10,481 bases of DNA, from NCBI GenBank assembly GCA_011525445.1, contig WTGE01000451.1:1-10481 (forward strand), read 5' to 3'. The notes below the pieces were generated by a model. It saw only the letters and a list, made by a program, of their open reading frames with translations, ran no database searches and was not told where the DNA came from. Position 1 is the first letter of the stretch; each line of letters begins with the position of its first letter. The DNA is from Synechococcus sp. CO36386bin_37. Lineage in GTDB: Bacteria > Cyanobacteriota > Cyanobacteriia > PCC-6307 > Cyanobiaceae. Positions 1-6,205 of this stretch are shown one piece after another. A program made the position numbers and the translations under genes.

Positions 1-741
1 ATTTTTTTATCCCGTTGGTGTGTATATTTATTTGGAAGGGAATGGTTAGTCGCTTTTCTTGATTATTTCCATTGTTAACCTCGTGTTTTGTCGCCACCTT
101 CTTTCTTTTGCTCAATTTTAGATAATTGAGTTTATTCTGATCTCTCCATATTCGTTAACGTCCATTTATTGCGCTTGCCTATTAGGGATTCAGGTGGTGT
201 GGGCTCTGCATGGTTTTTCTGTTGAGAGAGTCTTACTGTTAATAAGTATTTATGCTTTAAGTATTTTACTTTTGTTGTTTTTCCCAGTGTTCTGTCTTTA
301 TGATCTGCTTTTGCACATTTATCCTCTTTTGTCTAATGATATACTGGTTTGGATTGTCGATGGATAAAGCATTGCTTTGTCTTGTGATAGTTGCGAATGG
401 AGTTGTCTAGAATTATTTCGGCTTCGGTCAAATTAATGTGTAGCGACAGTCGGATTTATCAACTATTCATATAGTTTTTGTCACTCTTGGCTTTTTCTGT
501 GATTGTGTAAGCATTTTAAATTTGTTTTTGTTCAAAATTTATTCAAAAAATTTTTAACGATAACCTCTGTCTGTCTCTGGTCCATTCGATTTAAAACTTG
601 TTTACTGACTTAGGTCCATTTAACCAAGCATGTTTAGTTGGATCGGATGATTTGTGGATTATTGGAGAACTTTGCTTGTTGACCACGTTTTGCTGGTTTC
701 AGGTCATACAGGATTCTTTTCATAATTGCCCAACATTTGGC
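1..741. other. AT-rich gene-free region beside tRNA-Pro
   Basis: No convincing gene is seen here. Two 60-base lines counted by hand give 25% (from 241) and 35% (from 61) GC, far below the 52-62% of genes further right. The + strand is strongly T-rich, so any chance + strand frame reads as a hydrophobic peptide. One example is a 36-codon ATG frame at 300-410; nothing supports it. A minus-strand frame is open from 154 to the left edge without a stop and could be the beginning of a gene leaving the window, but it has no good start. A weak AT-only hairpin lies at 461-476 (6-base arms, 4-base loop). The stretch lies on the 3' side of tRNA-Pro, the side where integrating elements usually sit, but I see no integrase and no repeat of the tRNA 3' end. 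Confidence 0.6.
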
Positions 742-767
742 AAAAAAAACCGCCTTGGGGTGGCGGT
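742..767 (-). terminator. Rho-independent terminator of tRNA-Pro
   Basis: Read on the minus strand, ACCGCC and GGCGGT form a perfect 6-base GC-rich stem around a 7-base loop (749-767), followed directly by a run of eight T (742-749, its first T also closing the stem). It lies about 33 bases past the 3' end of tRNA-Pro, which it must terminate. A second small hairpin (5-base stem, 4-base loop) lies between them at 777-790 and may take part in 3' trailer processing. This is the clearest terminator in the window. Confidence 0.9.
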
Positions 768-799
768 AAGAAAGCCCGTCATCATTGACGTCTCCAGAA

Positions 800-873
800 T
801 CGGGGTGACAGGATTCGAACCTGCGACATCCTGCTCCCAAAGCAGGCGCGCTACCAAACTGCGCTACACCCCG
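800..873 (-). tRNA. trnP: tRNA-Pro (anticodon UGG)
   Basis: The reverse complement folds as a full 74-base tRNA. The acceptor stem is CGGGGTG with CACCCCG, and A is the discriminator base at 800. The D arm has GCGC pairs, the anticodon stem is CCTGC/GCAGG around the loop TTTGGGA (anticodon TGG, proline), and the T arm contains the standard GGTTCGAATCC. The 3' CCA is not encoded, so it must be added after transcription. A terminator follows 33 bases downstream. Frames translated through this tRNA on either strand give apparent proteins (598-933 and 634-885) that are artefacts. Confidence 0.97.
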
Positions 874-951
874 ATACCACTCCACTCTAAAGGACAGCGC
901 TGGTTTGATCCATTGGATTCGTGTCTAAGCTGACATAAAACTTTCCTGGAC

Positions 952-1335
952 ATGGAAAACTCCTGGACACCTGGCGCTGTGGCAGCTTTAAGGCAGAAAC
1001 ACAACCTTCCTTTCATTCGCACTGACGCTCAAGGCCAAGTGGTCGAATTTAATGAGCGCTTCCGTTTGATTTACGGTTGGGACGACGGTCTTATGGGACA
1101 GACGATTGGAATGATTCTTCCTCCATCATTCCGAGAACTGCATCATGCTGGCTTCTCAAGGTTCAAGATGACAGAAACCTCAAAGATTGTGAATCATCCA
1201 TTGGAATTAGCCACGATTTGCAGTGATGGATCCTCTATACGGAGCGAGCATTTTATTGTGGCAGAACGAAGTGACGAATTTGGATGGAGCTTTGCCGCAA
1301 CGTTAAGACCTCTGGAAGGTCCCCATGCCTGCTGA
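952..1335 (+). CDS. Stand-alone PAS-domain protein
   Basis: This 127-residue soluble protein is almost entirely one PAS sensor fold (about residues 16-120). It shows the helical segment NERF..IYGW at 34-43, then the MILPPSFRELHHAGFSRF-type stretch at 54-71 that is typical of PAS domains before the central strands. It has no signal peptide, membrane segment or catalytic output domain. The last 11 bases overlap the start of the histidine kinase gene in a different frame, so the two are probably translated together, and the PAS protein may supply a second sensory input to that kinase. No Shine-Dalgarno sequence is visible before the ATG. A weak promoter-like pair, TTGGAT (913-918) and TAAAAC (936-941) with a 17-base spacer, would put transcription start almost at the ATG, giving a near-leaderless mRNA. 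The ligand cannot be told from the sequence. The PAS assignment is fairly sure; the role is inferred. Confidence 0.82.
   Translation: MENSWTPGAVAALRQKHNLPFIRTDAQGQVVEFNERFRLIYGWDDGLMGQTIGMILPPSFRELHHAGFSRFKMTETSKIVNHPLELATICSDGSSIRSEHFIVAERSDEFGWSFAATLRPLEGPHAC
1314..1319 (+). promoter_or_regulatory. Ribosome binding site of the histidine kinase gene
   Basis: GGAAGG lies five bases before the ATG at 1325, inside the last codons of the PAS gene. An in-frame stop at 1304-1306 rules out a longer kinase reading frame. Together these fix the kinase start at 1325 and argue for two proteins rather than one gene broken by a frameshift. Confidence 0.6.
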
Positions 1336-2488
1336 TGAGGAATTGACTAACAGTTCTGGCTCAAAGTTGCTTATTCAACAGATGAGTCAGTCCCTTGGTT
1401 TGTTAAGAGTGGCATTTGATTCCACTGGCGAGGCTATGTTGATTGTTGATGATTCCAATGAGATTCGCTGGGCCAATCAACAATCTGCTGATTGGTTAGG
1501 TGGAGGTATAACGCTCAAATTGGTAGGACATGTACTTTCCAAGCTTCTTCATTTTTACCATTTAGATAAAGTCTTGGTTGCAGATGATGACCCAAGTCAT
1601 CCCTTGAATAAGGCTTTTTTTCGAGATGGTCAGAAATCTTTTCTTATTCATGCTATTCAACTATCCAATGAAGTTCAGGATCAATCAATTGTTCGATTAG
1701 TGCGTTGGCGTCAGATCATTCAATTGAATCAGCGCTTTGTATTGCTGATGTTTCGTGATCTTGATCCAATTGAGAGGGCATTGGCAACGCAGCGCCAGTT
1801 TATTAATAATCTAGCTCATGAGTTGCGAACGCCTTTGGCTATTGTTAAGGGGAACTTGCGTCGCGTAAAGCGTAATGATTGCTGTCCAGATACACTGTCC
1901 CAGCCTTTATCTGATGCTTTAGAAGAAGTGGTTCGTATGACCAATCTTGTTGATAATCTGTTAATGCTTTCTCAATTGGATTCAGACTTTAGAAGGTGGG
2001 ATTTTAAACTAGTCGACTTGGCAGAATGTGTCGATCAATGGATTAACGATCAGACTCCTGATCACAAAAATCTGATTCAATTCTGCCCCGCTGAATCTGC
2101 AAGTGGATTTCAGGTTTGGATCGATCAGAATGCTCTCCACCTTGCTCTTGACCAACTTCTCGATAACAGTATCCGTTACAGCATTGCTGATTTGTCAATC
2201 CAAATTCAGATTGATCATGACGATGCCTTTGTGAATGTTTTATTTATCGATAATGGCCTGGGTATTCAGGATGTTGAGAATTGTATTGCTGTTTTTGAGT
2301 CGTTCAGACGTCTTGAAGAGCACCGAAATGCTGTTTCAACTGAGGGTAGTGGCCTTGGACTAGCTTTGGTCAAAAGTTTGATTCGCGGTATGGGTGGAAC
2401 TGTCGAGTGCTACTCGCCAATGTCTGATCCACATTCGGATACGCGCGGATTGGTCGTGATTTTCAAGCTTCCTCACCAAAACAAATAA
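1325..2488 (+). CDS. Soluble PAS-domain sensor histidine kinase
   Basis: This 387-residue cytosolic kinase has no membrane segment or signal peptide. Residues about 22-146 form a PAS-like sensor domain. The dimerisation/phospho-acceptor domain follows, with the H box HELRTP and the phosphorylated histidine at 165. The ATPase domain shows the N box (N281 in LLDNSIRY), the G1 box DNGLGI at 309-314 and the G2 box GSGLGLAL at 341-348, so all parts needed for autophosphorylation are present. It should phosphorylate an aspartate on a partner regulator. The best nearby candidate is the lone receiver encoded convergently only 17 bases downstream. The PAS-only gene overlaps its start by 11 bases. Sampled lines count 35-43% GC, clearly lower than the carbonic anhydrase-crtH run, which hints at transfer or relaxed selection. 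The class is certain; signal and target are unknown. Confidence 0.95.
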   Translation: MPADEELTNSSGSKLLIQQMSQSLGLLRVAFDSTGEAMLIVDDSNEIRWANQQSADWLGGGITLKLVGHVLSKLLHFYHLDKVLVADDDPSHPLNKAFFRDGQKSFLIHAIQLSNEVQDQSIVRLVRWRQIIQLNQRFVLLMFRDLDPIERALATQRQFINNLAHELRTPLAIVKGNLRRVKRNDCCPDTLSQPLSDALEEVVRMTNLVDNLLMLSQLDSDFRRWDFKLVDLAECVDQWINDQTPDHKNLIQFCPAESASGFQVWIDQNALHLALDQLLDNSIRYSIADLSIQIQIDHDDAFVNVLFIDNGLGIQDVENCIAVFESFRRLEEHRNAVSTEGSGLGLALVKSLIRGMGGTVECYSPMSDPHSDTRGLVVIFKLPHQNK

Positions 2489-2505
2489 ATGTTTCGGAGG
2501 CGATA

Positions 2506-2877
2506 TTATTGATTTGTCTTGTTGTCAAGGTATTTCTCTATCAGATCCGGCAAATAATCAAACAGGTCTGGCTTCAAAATGATTTCGTTTGCGCCGAGTT
2601 CTTTTGCTTCTTCGATTTCTGTGCTTCCATTCAATGCCGTAACCATCAACACAGGAATTGTATTAGAGCGATCTTTTAAATGTTTTAGGCATGTGATTCC
2701 GTCCATTCTGGGCATCATGATATCTAATAAAATCAGATTCACAGAGCGTTTGTCCAAGAGATCAAGCAAATCCTGTCCATCTGAACATGGAATAGGCTCG
2801 ATTCCTTCGTCAATAAGTTCGGAACATATGAGATCTCGGATTCGGTAATCGTCATCAACAACAGCAATAGATTTCAT
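2506..2877 (-). CDS. Single-domain (CheY-like) response regulator
   Basis: This 123-residue protein is a complete receiver with nothing attached. The acidic pair is D8/D9, the phospho-acceptor is D52 in LLDIMMP, the switch threonine is T80 and the conserved lysine is K102 in LKP. There is no DNA-binding or enzymatic output, so it must act by protein contact or as a phosphate relay. It converges on the histidine kinase gene (17-base gap), shares its low GC (35-42% in two sampled lines) and probably forms a pair with it; the pairing is inferred from position. Upstream on the same strand lies tRNA-Lys, 91 bases away. I see no terminator between them and no good promoter, so read-through from the tRNA transcript is possible. 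The ATG at 2877 gives a receiver of normal length. Confidence 0.95.
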   Translation of the reverse strand: MKSIAVVDDDYRIRDLICSELIDEGIEPIPCSDGQDLLDLLDKRSVNLILLDIMMPRMDGITCLKHLKDRSNTIPVLMVTALNGSTEIEEAKELGANEIILKPDLFDYLPDLIEKYLDNKTNQ

Positions 2878-2968
2878 AGATGTGATGAGCGATCAAGTCT
2901 TCGCATAGATCGACAAAGAAATGGTGACTGTAAATTAAGCTTTTTGTAGAGGAGTAGTATGAGTAAAG

Positions 2969-3040
2969 TGGGTCGCCTGAGATTCGAACTCAGGACCAAT
3001 CGGTTAAAAGCCGAGTGCTCTACCGCTGAGCTAGCGACCC
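2969..3040 (-). tRNA. trnK: tRNA-Lys (anticodon UUU)
   Basis: The reverse complement folds as a 72-base tRNA. The acceptor stem is GGGTCGC with GCGACCC, and A is the discriminator base at 2969. The D arm is GCTC/GAGC, the anticodon loop is CTTTTAA (anticodon TTT, lysine), and the T arm is CTGAG TTCGAAT CTCAG. The first pair of the anticodon stem is a C/T mismatch, the only irregularity. CCA is not encoded. No hairpin plus T-run follows it, unlike tRNA-Pro. Confidence 0.96.
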
Positions 3041-3070
3041 CTACTGGTTGTGCCTACTGCACTCAAGGAC

Positions 3071-3100
3071 ATTATCACTCGGCGATCCAGGCGTCTGAAA
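3071..3100 (-). promoter_or_regulatory. Candidate sigma-70-type promoter of tRNA-Lys
   Basis: On the minus strand, TTTCAG (3095-3100) and GATAAT (3071-3076) are separated by 18 bases. The -10-like element lies 30 bases before the tRNA, giving a leader of about 23 bases. The -10 is good and the -35 poor. It lies in the 76-base gap shared with the divergent carbonic anhydrase gene, for which I see no clear promoter. Confidence 0.35.
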
Positions 3101-3116
3101 ATTGTATTCACCGTTT

Positions 3117-3680
3117 ATGACCGAACCAATACAGCAGACACTTTGGGCAAACCCTTCCATTGCTCATGACGCTTGGGTGGCTCCTGGCGCCATTGTGATG
3201 GCTGAGGTCACGTTGCAATCAGGGTCCAGTATCTGGCCGACTGCAGTTGCGCGTGGTGATCTCGCCCCGATTCACATTGGTGCTCGCAGCAATGTGCAAG
3301 AAGGGGCTGTTCTGCATGGGGACCCTGGGTTTTCGGTTTTCATTGCTGAAAATGTCACGATCGGCCACCGAGCCGTTGTGCATGGAGCGACGCTCGAAGC
3401 AGGTTGCCTGATTGGAATTGGTGCCGTTGTGTTGAATGGAGTCACTGTCGGCCGTGGAGCCCTTGTCGCAGCAGGTTCCGTCGTCAATAAAGATGTTCCT
3501 CCACACTCTCTTGTTGCTGGTGTTCCTGCGCGAGTCAAGCGAGCTCTGAATCAGAGGGAAATCGATCAGCAGCTGGAACATGCCGATCACTACACCAAGC
3601 TTGCAGCGCAGTGGTCTCAATTGCTGCAAAACCAAACGGACTTGACCGTTTCCGGCACGACTTCTGTTCCCTGTCCTTAA
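3117..3680 (+). CDS. Gamma-class carbonic anhydrase-like hexapeptide-repeat protein
   Basis: This 187-residue protein has the left-handed beta-helix pattern of repeated six-residue turns over about residues 12-140, then a C-terminal helix. The family hydrates CO2 to bicarbonate using a zinc or iron site at a trimer interface. The three metal-binding histidines are present as H67 (VLHGD), H84 and H89 (IGHRAVVHG). The accompanying residues R46 and D48 (ARGD) and N59 and Q61 (SNVQEG) match the family. It is a short, free protein without the small-subunit-like repeats of CcmM, so it is the YrdA/PaaY-like branch, whose activity has often been doubtful. An upstream in-frame TTG at 3102 would add five residues, but the ATG at 3117 matches the usual start of the fold. 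It begins a run with psbY (27-base gap), which suggests a link to photosynthesis. The fold is sure; real carbonic anhydrase activity is likely but unproven. Confidence 0.9.
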   Translation: MTEPIQQTLWANPSIAHDAWVAPGAIVMAEVTLQSGSSIWPTAVARGDLAPIHIGARSNVQEGAVLHGDPGFSVFIAENVTIGHRAVVHGATLEAGCLIGIGAVVLNGVTVGRGALVAAGSVVNKDVPPHSLVAGVPARVKRALNQREIDQQLEHADHYTKLAAQWSQLLQNQTDLTVSGTTSVPCP

Positions 3681-3707
3681 AATCCGAGTGACCTTGACTA
3701 CCAACCC

Positions 3708-3830
3708 ATGGACCTTCGGCTCGTGCTTGTGGCATCTCCAATTCTTCTCGCAATTGCCTGGGCTGGGTTCAACATTGGTCGTGCTGCGGTTGGTCAGCTT
3801 CAACTCATGATCAAGCGCAGCCGTGCTTGA
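3708..3830 (+). CDS. psbY: Photosystem II protein Y
   Basis: This 40-residue protein begins MDLRLVLVASPILL and ends in a basic tail (IKRSRA). One membrane helix covers about residues 4-21, followed by the F-N-I-G-R-A motif at 21-26, the pattern of cyanobacterial PsbY. PsbY is a single-span low-mass subunit at the edge of photosystem II near cytochrome b559. It is not essential and has been linked to protection and to cytochrome b559 redox state. It sits 27 bases after the carbonic anhydrase gene and 15 bases before the likely trmFO start, so all three are probably on one transcript. It is easily missed because it is so short. No strong Shine-Dalgarno sequence is seen. Confidence 0.92.
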   Translation: MDLRLVLVASPILLAIAWAGFNIGRAAVGQLQLMIKRSRA

Positions 3831-3842
3831 TATCGATCGATA
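3831..3842. repeat. Perfect 12-base palindrome between psbY and trmFO
   Basis: TATCGATCGATA is its own reverse complement and starts on the base right after the psbY stop codon, filling most of the 15-base gap to trmFO. It contains two overlapping TCGATC-type units. It could be a protein-binding site, a short RNA hairpin limiting read-through, or chance. It is not the HIP1 octamer GCGATCGC of many cyanobacteria. Confidence 0.5.
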
Positions 3843-3845
3843 GGG

Positions 3846-5252
3846 TTGGGATCAGTCCTTGATCCGTCGTCCTTGAGCGATCCTCGATCAGTTGTTGTGA
3901 TTGGTGCTGGCTTAGCTGGCACCGAAGCTGCTTGGCAGGTAGCAAAAGCAGGTGTGCCAGTCACTCTCTGGGAGATGCGACCGTGCAAGCGTTCGCCCGC
4001 TCACCACAGCCCCGAGTTTGCAGAACTTGTTTGCAGCAACAGTTTTGGTGCACTGAGCAGCGACCGAGCAGCTGGGTTACTTCAACAAGAGCTCAGGCGT
4101 CTCCAATCCCTGGTCATTCAGACCGCTGACCGTCATGCCGTTCCCGCAGGCGGAGCGCTTGCCGTAGATCGAAGCCGTTTCAGTGCTGACTTGACGGAGG
4201 TTCTCCATGCACACTCCCTAATCACCATTCGCCGTGAGGAGCTTCTTGCTCTACCTGATTCTGACCAGATCACCGTTCTGGCGACTGGTCCACTCACCAG
4301 TGACGCTTTAGCTCAAGATCTTCGTTCCTTCACGGGACGTGATGATTGTCACTTTTTTGATGCGGCAAGTCCGATCGTTGAAGGTGAAAGCATCGATATG
4401 ACAAAGGCCTTCCGTGCCAGCCGTTACGACAAAGGTGATGCTGATTACATCAATTGTCCGATGGATCAGGGTCAGTTTCTTGCATTTCGCAAGGCCCTTT
4501 TAGAGGCTGAGCAAGCTGAACTCAAAGACTTCGACCAGAGCAGTGCGACTTTTTTTGAGGGATGTTTGCCAATTGAAGAGCTTGCTCGGCGTGGCGAGGA
4601 CACCATGCGTTATGGACCTCTGAAGCCGATTGGACTCTGGGATCCGCGCTGGGGGGATGTGACTGATCGAGATGTACGCCGAGCCAAACGGGCTTATGCC
4701 GTTGTGCAACTGAGACAGGAAGATAAAGACGGAAGGCTCTGGAATCTCGTGGGTTTTCAGACCAATCTGAAATGGGGCGAGCAAAAAAAGGTGCTGCGTT
4801 TAATTCCAGGCTTAGAGAAAGCAGACTTCGTCCGTTTCGGTGTGATGCACCGCAACACCTTCCTGGAGGCTCCTGAGTTGTTGGAACCGACACTTCAGTT
4901 CCGTCGACGTCCTTCTCTGTTGGCGGCGGGACAAATCACTGGTACGGAAGGATACGCAGCTGCTGTTGCCGGGGGGTGGTTGGCTGGAACCAATGCAGCA
5001 CGGGTGGCTCTGGGACAGCAACCGATCCAGTTGCCACACACCACGATGATTGGAGCCCTCACCCACTTCATCAGTGAGACACCATCAAACAAATTTCAAC
5101 CGATGCCCCCTAATTTTGGTTTGATGCCTGAGCTGCCAGAGCGCATACGAGATAAGCGTGAAAGGTACGGCGCTTATCGCGATCGAGCACTTTCAGATCT
5201 GCAGCTTGTTATCGAAACAACATCCATGGATCATGTCTCCTGTTCCGCTTGA
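3846..5252 (+). CDS. trmFO: Folate/FAD-dependent tRNA (uracil-54) methyltransferase
   Basis: TrmFO makes 5-methyluridine at position 54 of the tRNA T loop, taking the carbon from methylenetetrahydrofolate and reducing it with FAD and NAD(P)H. The N-terminal FAD fold shows [11 protein letters not shown] at 20-30, followed by EMRP at 43-46 and the family signature [11 protein letters not shown] at 60-70 with C63. C240 in [11 protein letters not shown] corresponds to the second conserved, catalytic cysteine region, and [12 protein letters not shown] (248-258) follows as expected. The C-terminal part contains [12 protein letters not shown], closing the FAD site. The length (468) is slightly above the roughly 435-450 usual, because of a short N-terminal extension. 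No ATG lies before the FAD motif. TTG at 3846 or TTG at 3873 must be used; 3846 is taken as the longest, but neither has a clear ribosome site. The psbY stop is the upstream in-frame stop. The 3' end overlaps the next gene by 20 bases. Confidence 0.96.
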   Translation: MGSVLDPSSLSDPRSVVVIGAGLAGTEAAWQVAKAGVPVTLWEMRPCKRSPAHHSPEFAELVCSNSFGALSSDRAAGLLQQELRRLQSLVIQTADRHAVPAGGALAVDRSRFSADLTEVLHAHSLITIRREELLALPDSDQITVLATGPLTSDALAQDLRSFTGRDDCHFFDAASPIVEGESIDMTKAFRASRYDKGDADYINCPMDQGQFLAFRKALLEAEQAELKDFDQSSATFFEGCLPIEELARRGEDTMRYGPLKPIGLWDPRWGDVTDRDVRRAKRAYAVVQLRQEDKDGRLWNLVGFQTNLKWGEQKKVLRLIPGLEKADFVRFGVMHRNTFLEAPELLEPTLQFRRRPSLLAAGQITGTEGYAAAVAGGWLAGTNAARVALGQQPIQLPHTTMIGALTHFISETPSNKFQPMPPNFGLMPELPERIRDKRERYGAYRDRALSDLQLVIETTSMDHVSCSA

Positions 5253-6186
5253 AGACCGCCAAATTGAACAAATATCACTACGGATAGGTGTAATCGCCAG
5301 TGCATTTATGGCGATTGCAGGCGTGGCAGTGCATGTTATTTCAGGCTCCTATGCCCTCCTCCTGGATGGTCTGTACTCGGCTGTGATGGTGGGTTCAGGG
5401 CTTGTTGCCTCTCAAATTAGTGTCAATGTGATTCGTCCACCAGACAGGGCCTACCCCTACGGCTACGACGGTCAGGAAGCGTTGTACGTCTTGTTCCGCT
5501 CACTCGTTCTCATTGGCGTGCTCAGCTTTGCCGCCCTCAGCGGACTCAGCACAGTGATCGACTACGCCAGAGGCAGCACGATTGAATTGGTGAAGCTTGG
5601 ACCGGTGGCGATTTACTCCGCGTCAATGGTGGCCATTTGTTGTGGTTTGTCTTGGCGTCACCACCATGACTGGAGCCGTTCGGGTCGTCAGTCCCAATTA
5701 CTTCTGATGGAAGCAAGGGCTGCCAGGATTGATGCCTTGATCAGTGGCCTTACAGGCATTGCTCTGCTGGGATCACCGCTATTGAAAGGGACACCTTTTG
5801 CGCCTCTCAGTCCAATCACAGATTCATTGTTGGTGCTCATCGTGAGTCTGGTCATTTTCAAGGAACCTCTTCAAACGTTTCTGATCGCGCTCGGGCAGGC
5901 TGCAGGCGCATCCGCGGACAACGAACTTGTTCGCACGACTCGAGTTGCCCTCGAAGATCTGCTGGCAGGATTGTCTTGCTGGCTGCTCGACCTCACTGTG
6001 ATGCGGGTGGGGCGTACTGCCTTTGTGGTGGTTTACCTCAACCCCAACCAACCCATGGACGGCTCTGCAATCGATCTCATTCGTGAACGAATTGAGGAGC
6101 GTTGCAACGAGCTTCTCGCGATGCCTGTGCGATCAGAGGTGATTTTGACGGCTACTCCGCCCTTTCTTCAGACCGGAGCCTCCTAG
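5233..6186 (+). CDS. Divergent cation diffusion facilitator (CDF)-like transporter
   Basis: This 317-residue membrane protein has about six hydrophobic spans (near 18-38, 41-62, 86-106, 123-140, 168-183 and 196-212) and a soluble C-terminal domain (about 230-317), the layout of CDF metal/proton antiporters. GSYALLLDG at 38-46 and [11 protein letters not shown] at 73-83 correspond to the family's SxALLADG and HPYGHGRAE regions. The canonical metal site is altered: matching by motif, the second-span DxxxD reads D45...S49 and the fifth-span HxxxD reads A163...D167. It probably exports or moves a divalent cation, but zinc cannot be assumed, and it resembles the less-studied predicted Co/Zn/Cd transporter branch. 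The ATG at 5233 overlaps the end of trmFO by 20 bases; the longer frame from 5158 would run deep into trmFO and add residues that do not fit. It ends 19 bases before crtH. Confidence 0.82.
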   Translation: MSPVPLEDRQIEQISLRIGVIASAFMAIAGVAVHVISGSYALLLDGLYSAVMVGSGLVASQISVNVIRPPDRAYPYGYDGQEALYVLFRSLVLIGVLSFAALSGLSTVIDYARGSTIELVKLGPVAIYSASMVAICCGLSWRHHHDWSRSGRQSQLLLMEARAARIDALISGLTGIALLGSPLLKGTPFAPLSPITDSLLVLIVSLVIFKEPLQTFLIALGQAAGASADNELVRTTRVALEDLLAGLSCWLLDLTVMRVGRTAFVVVYLNPNQPMDGSAIDLIRERIEERCNELLAMPVRSEVILTATPPFLQTGAS

Positions 6187-6205
6187 GGTTCAAGGCTGAG
6201 GGTTC

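Noticed and set aside
461..476. Hairpin AACTAT-TCAT-ATAGTT followed by T residues as a terminator
   Set aside because: The stem is almost all A-T and no gene lies upstream to be terminated.
634..885. 83-residue minus-strand frame (start MEWYRGVAQFGSAPALG)
   Set aside because: A well-known artefact of translating the tRNA itself; no gene is supported.
598..933. 111-residue + strand frame over tRNA-Pro
   Set aside because: It contains the G-F-E-P-A-T-S stretch that results from translating a tRNA gene; the rest is AT-rich with no family pattern.
2940..2970. ACTCCTCTAC on the minus strand, similar to the conserved core of the cyanobacterial small RNA Yfr1
   Set aside because: The core differs from ACTCCTCACAC, and there are no flanking stem-loops and no terminator.
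3219..3803. 194-residue minus-strand frame opposite carbonic anhydrase and psbY
   Set aside because: It is antisense to two recognisable genes and its translation shows no domain pattern.
5158..5232. 25-codon N-terminal extension of the transporter
   Set aside because: It starts deep inside trmFO and gives residues unlike a CDF N terminus; ATG 5233 fits better.
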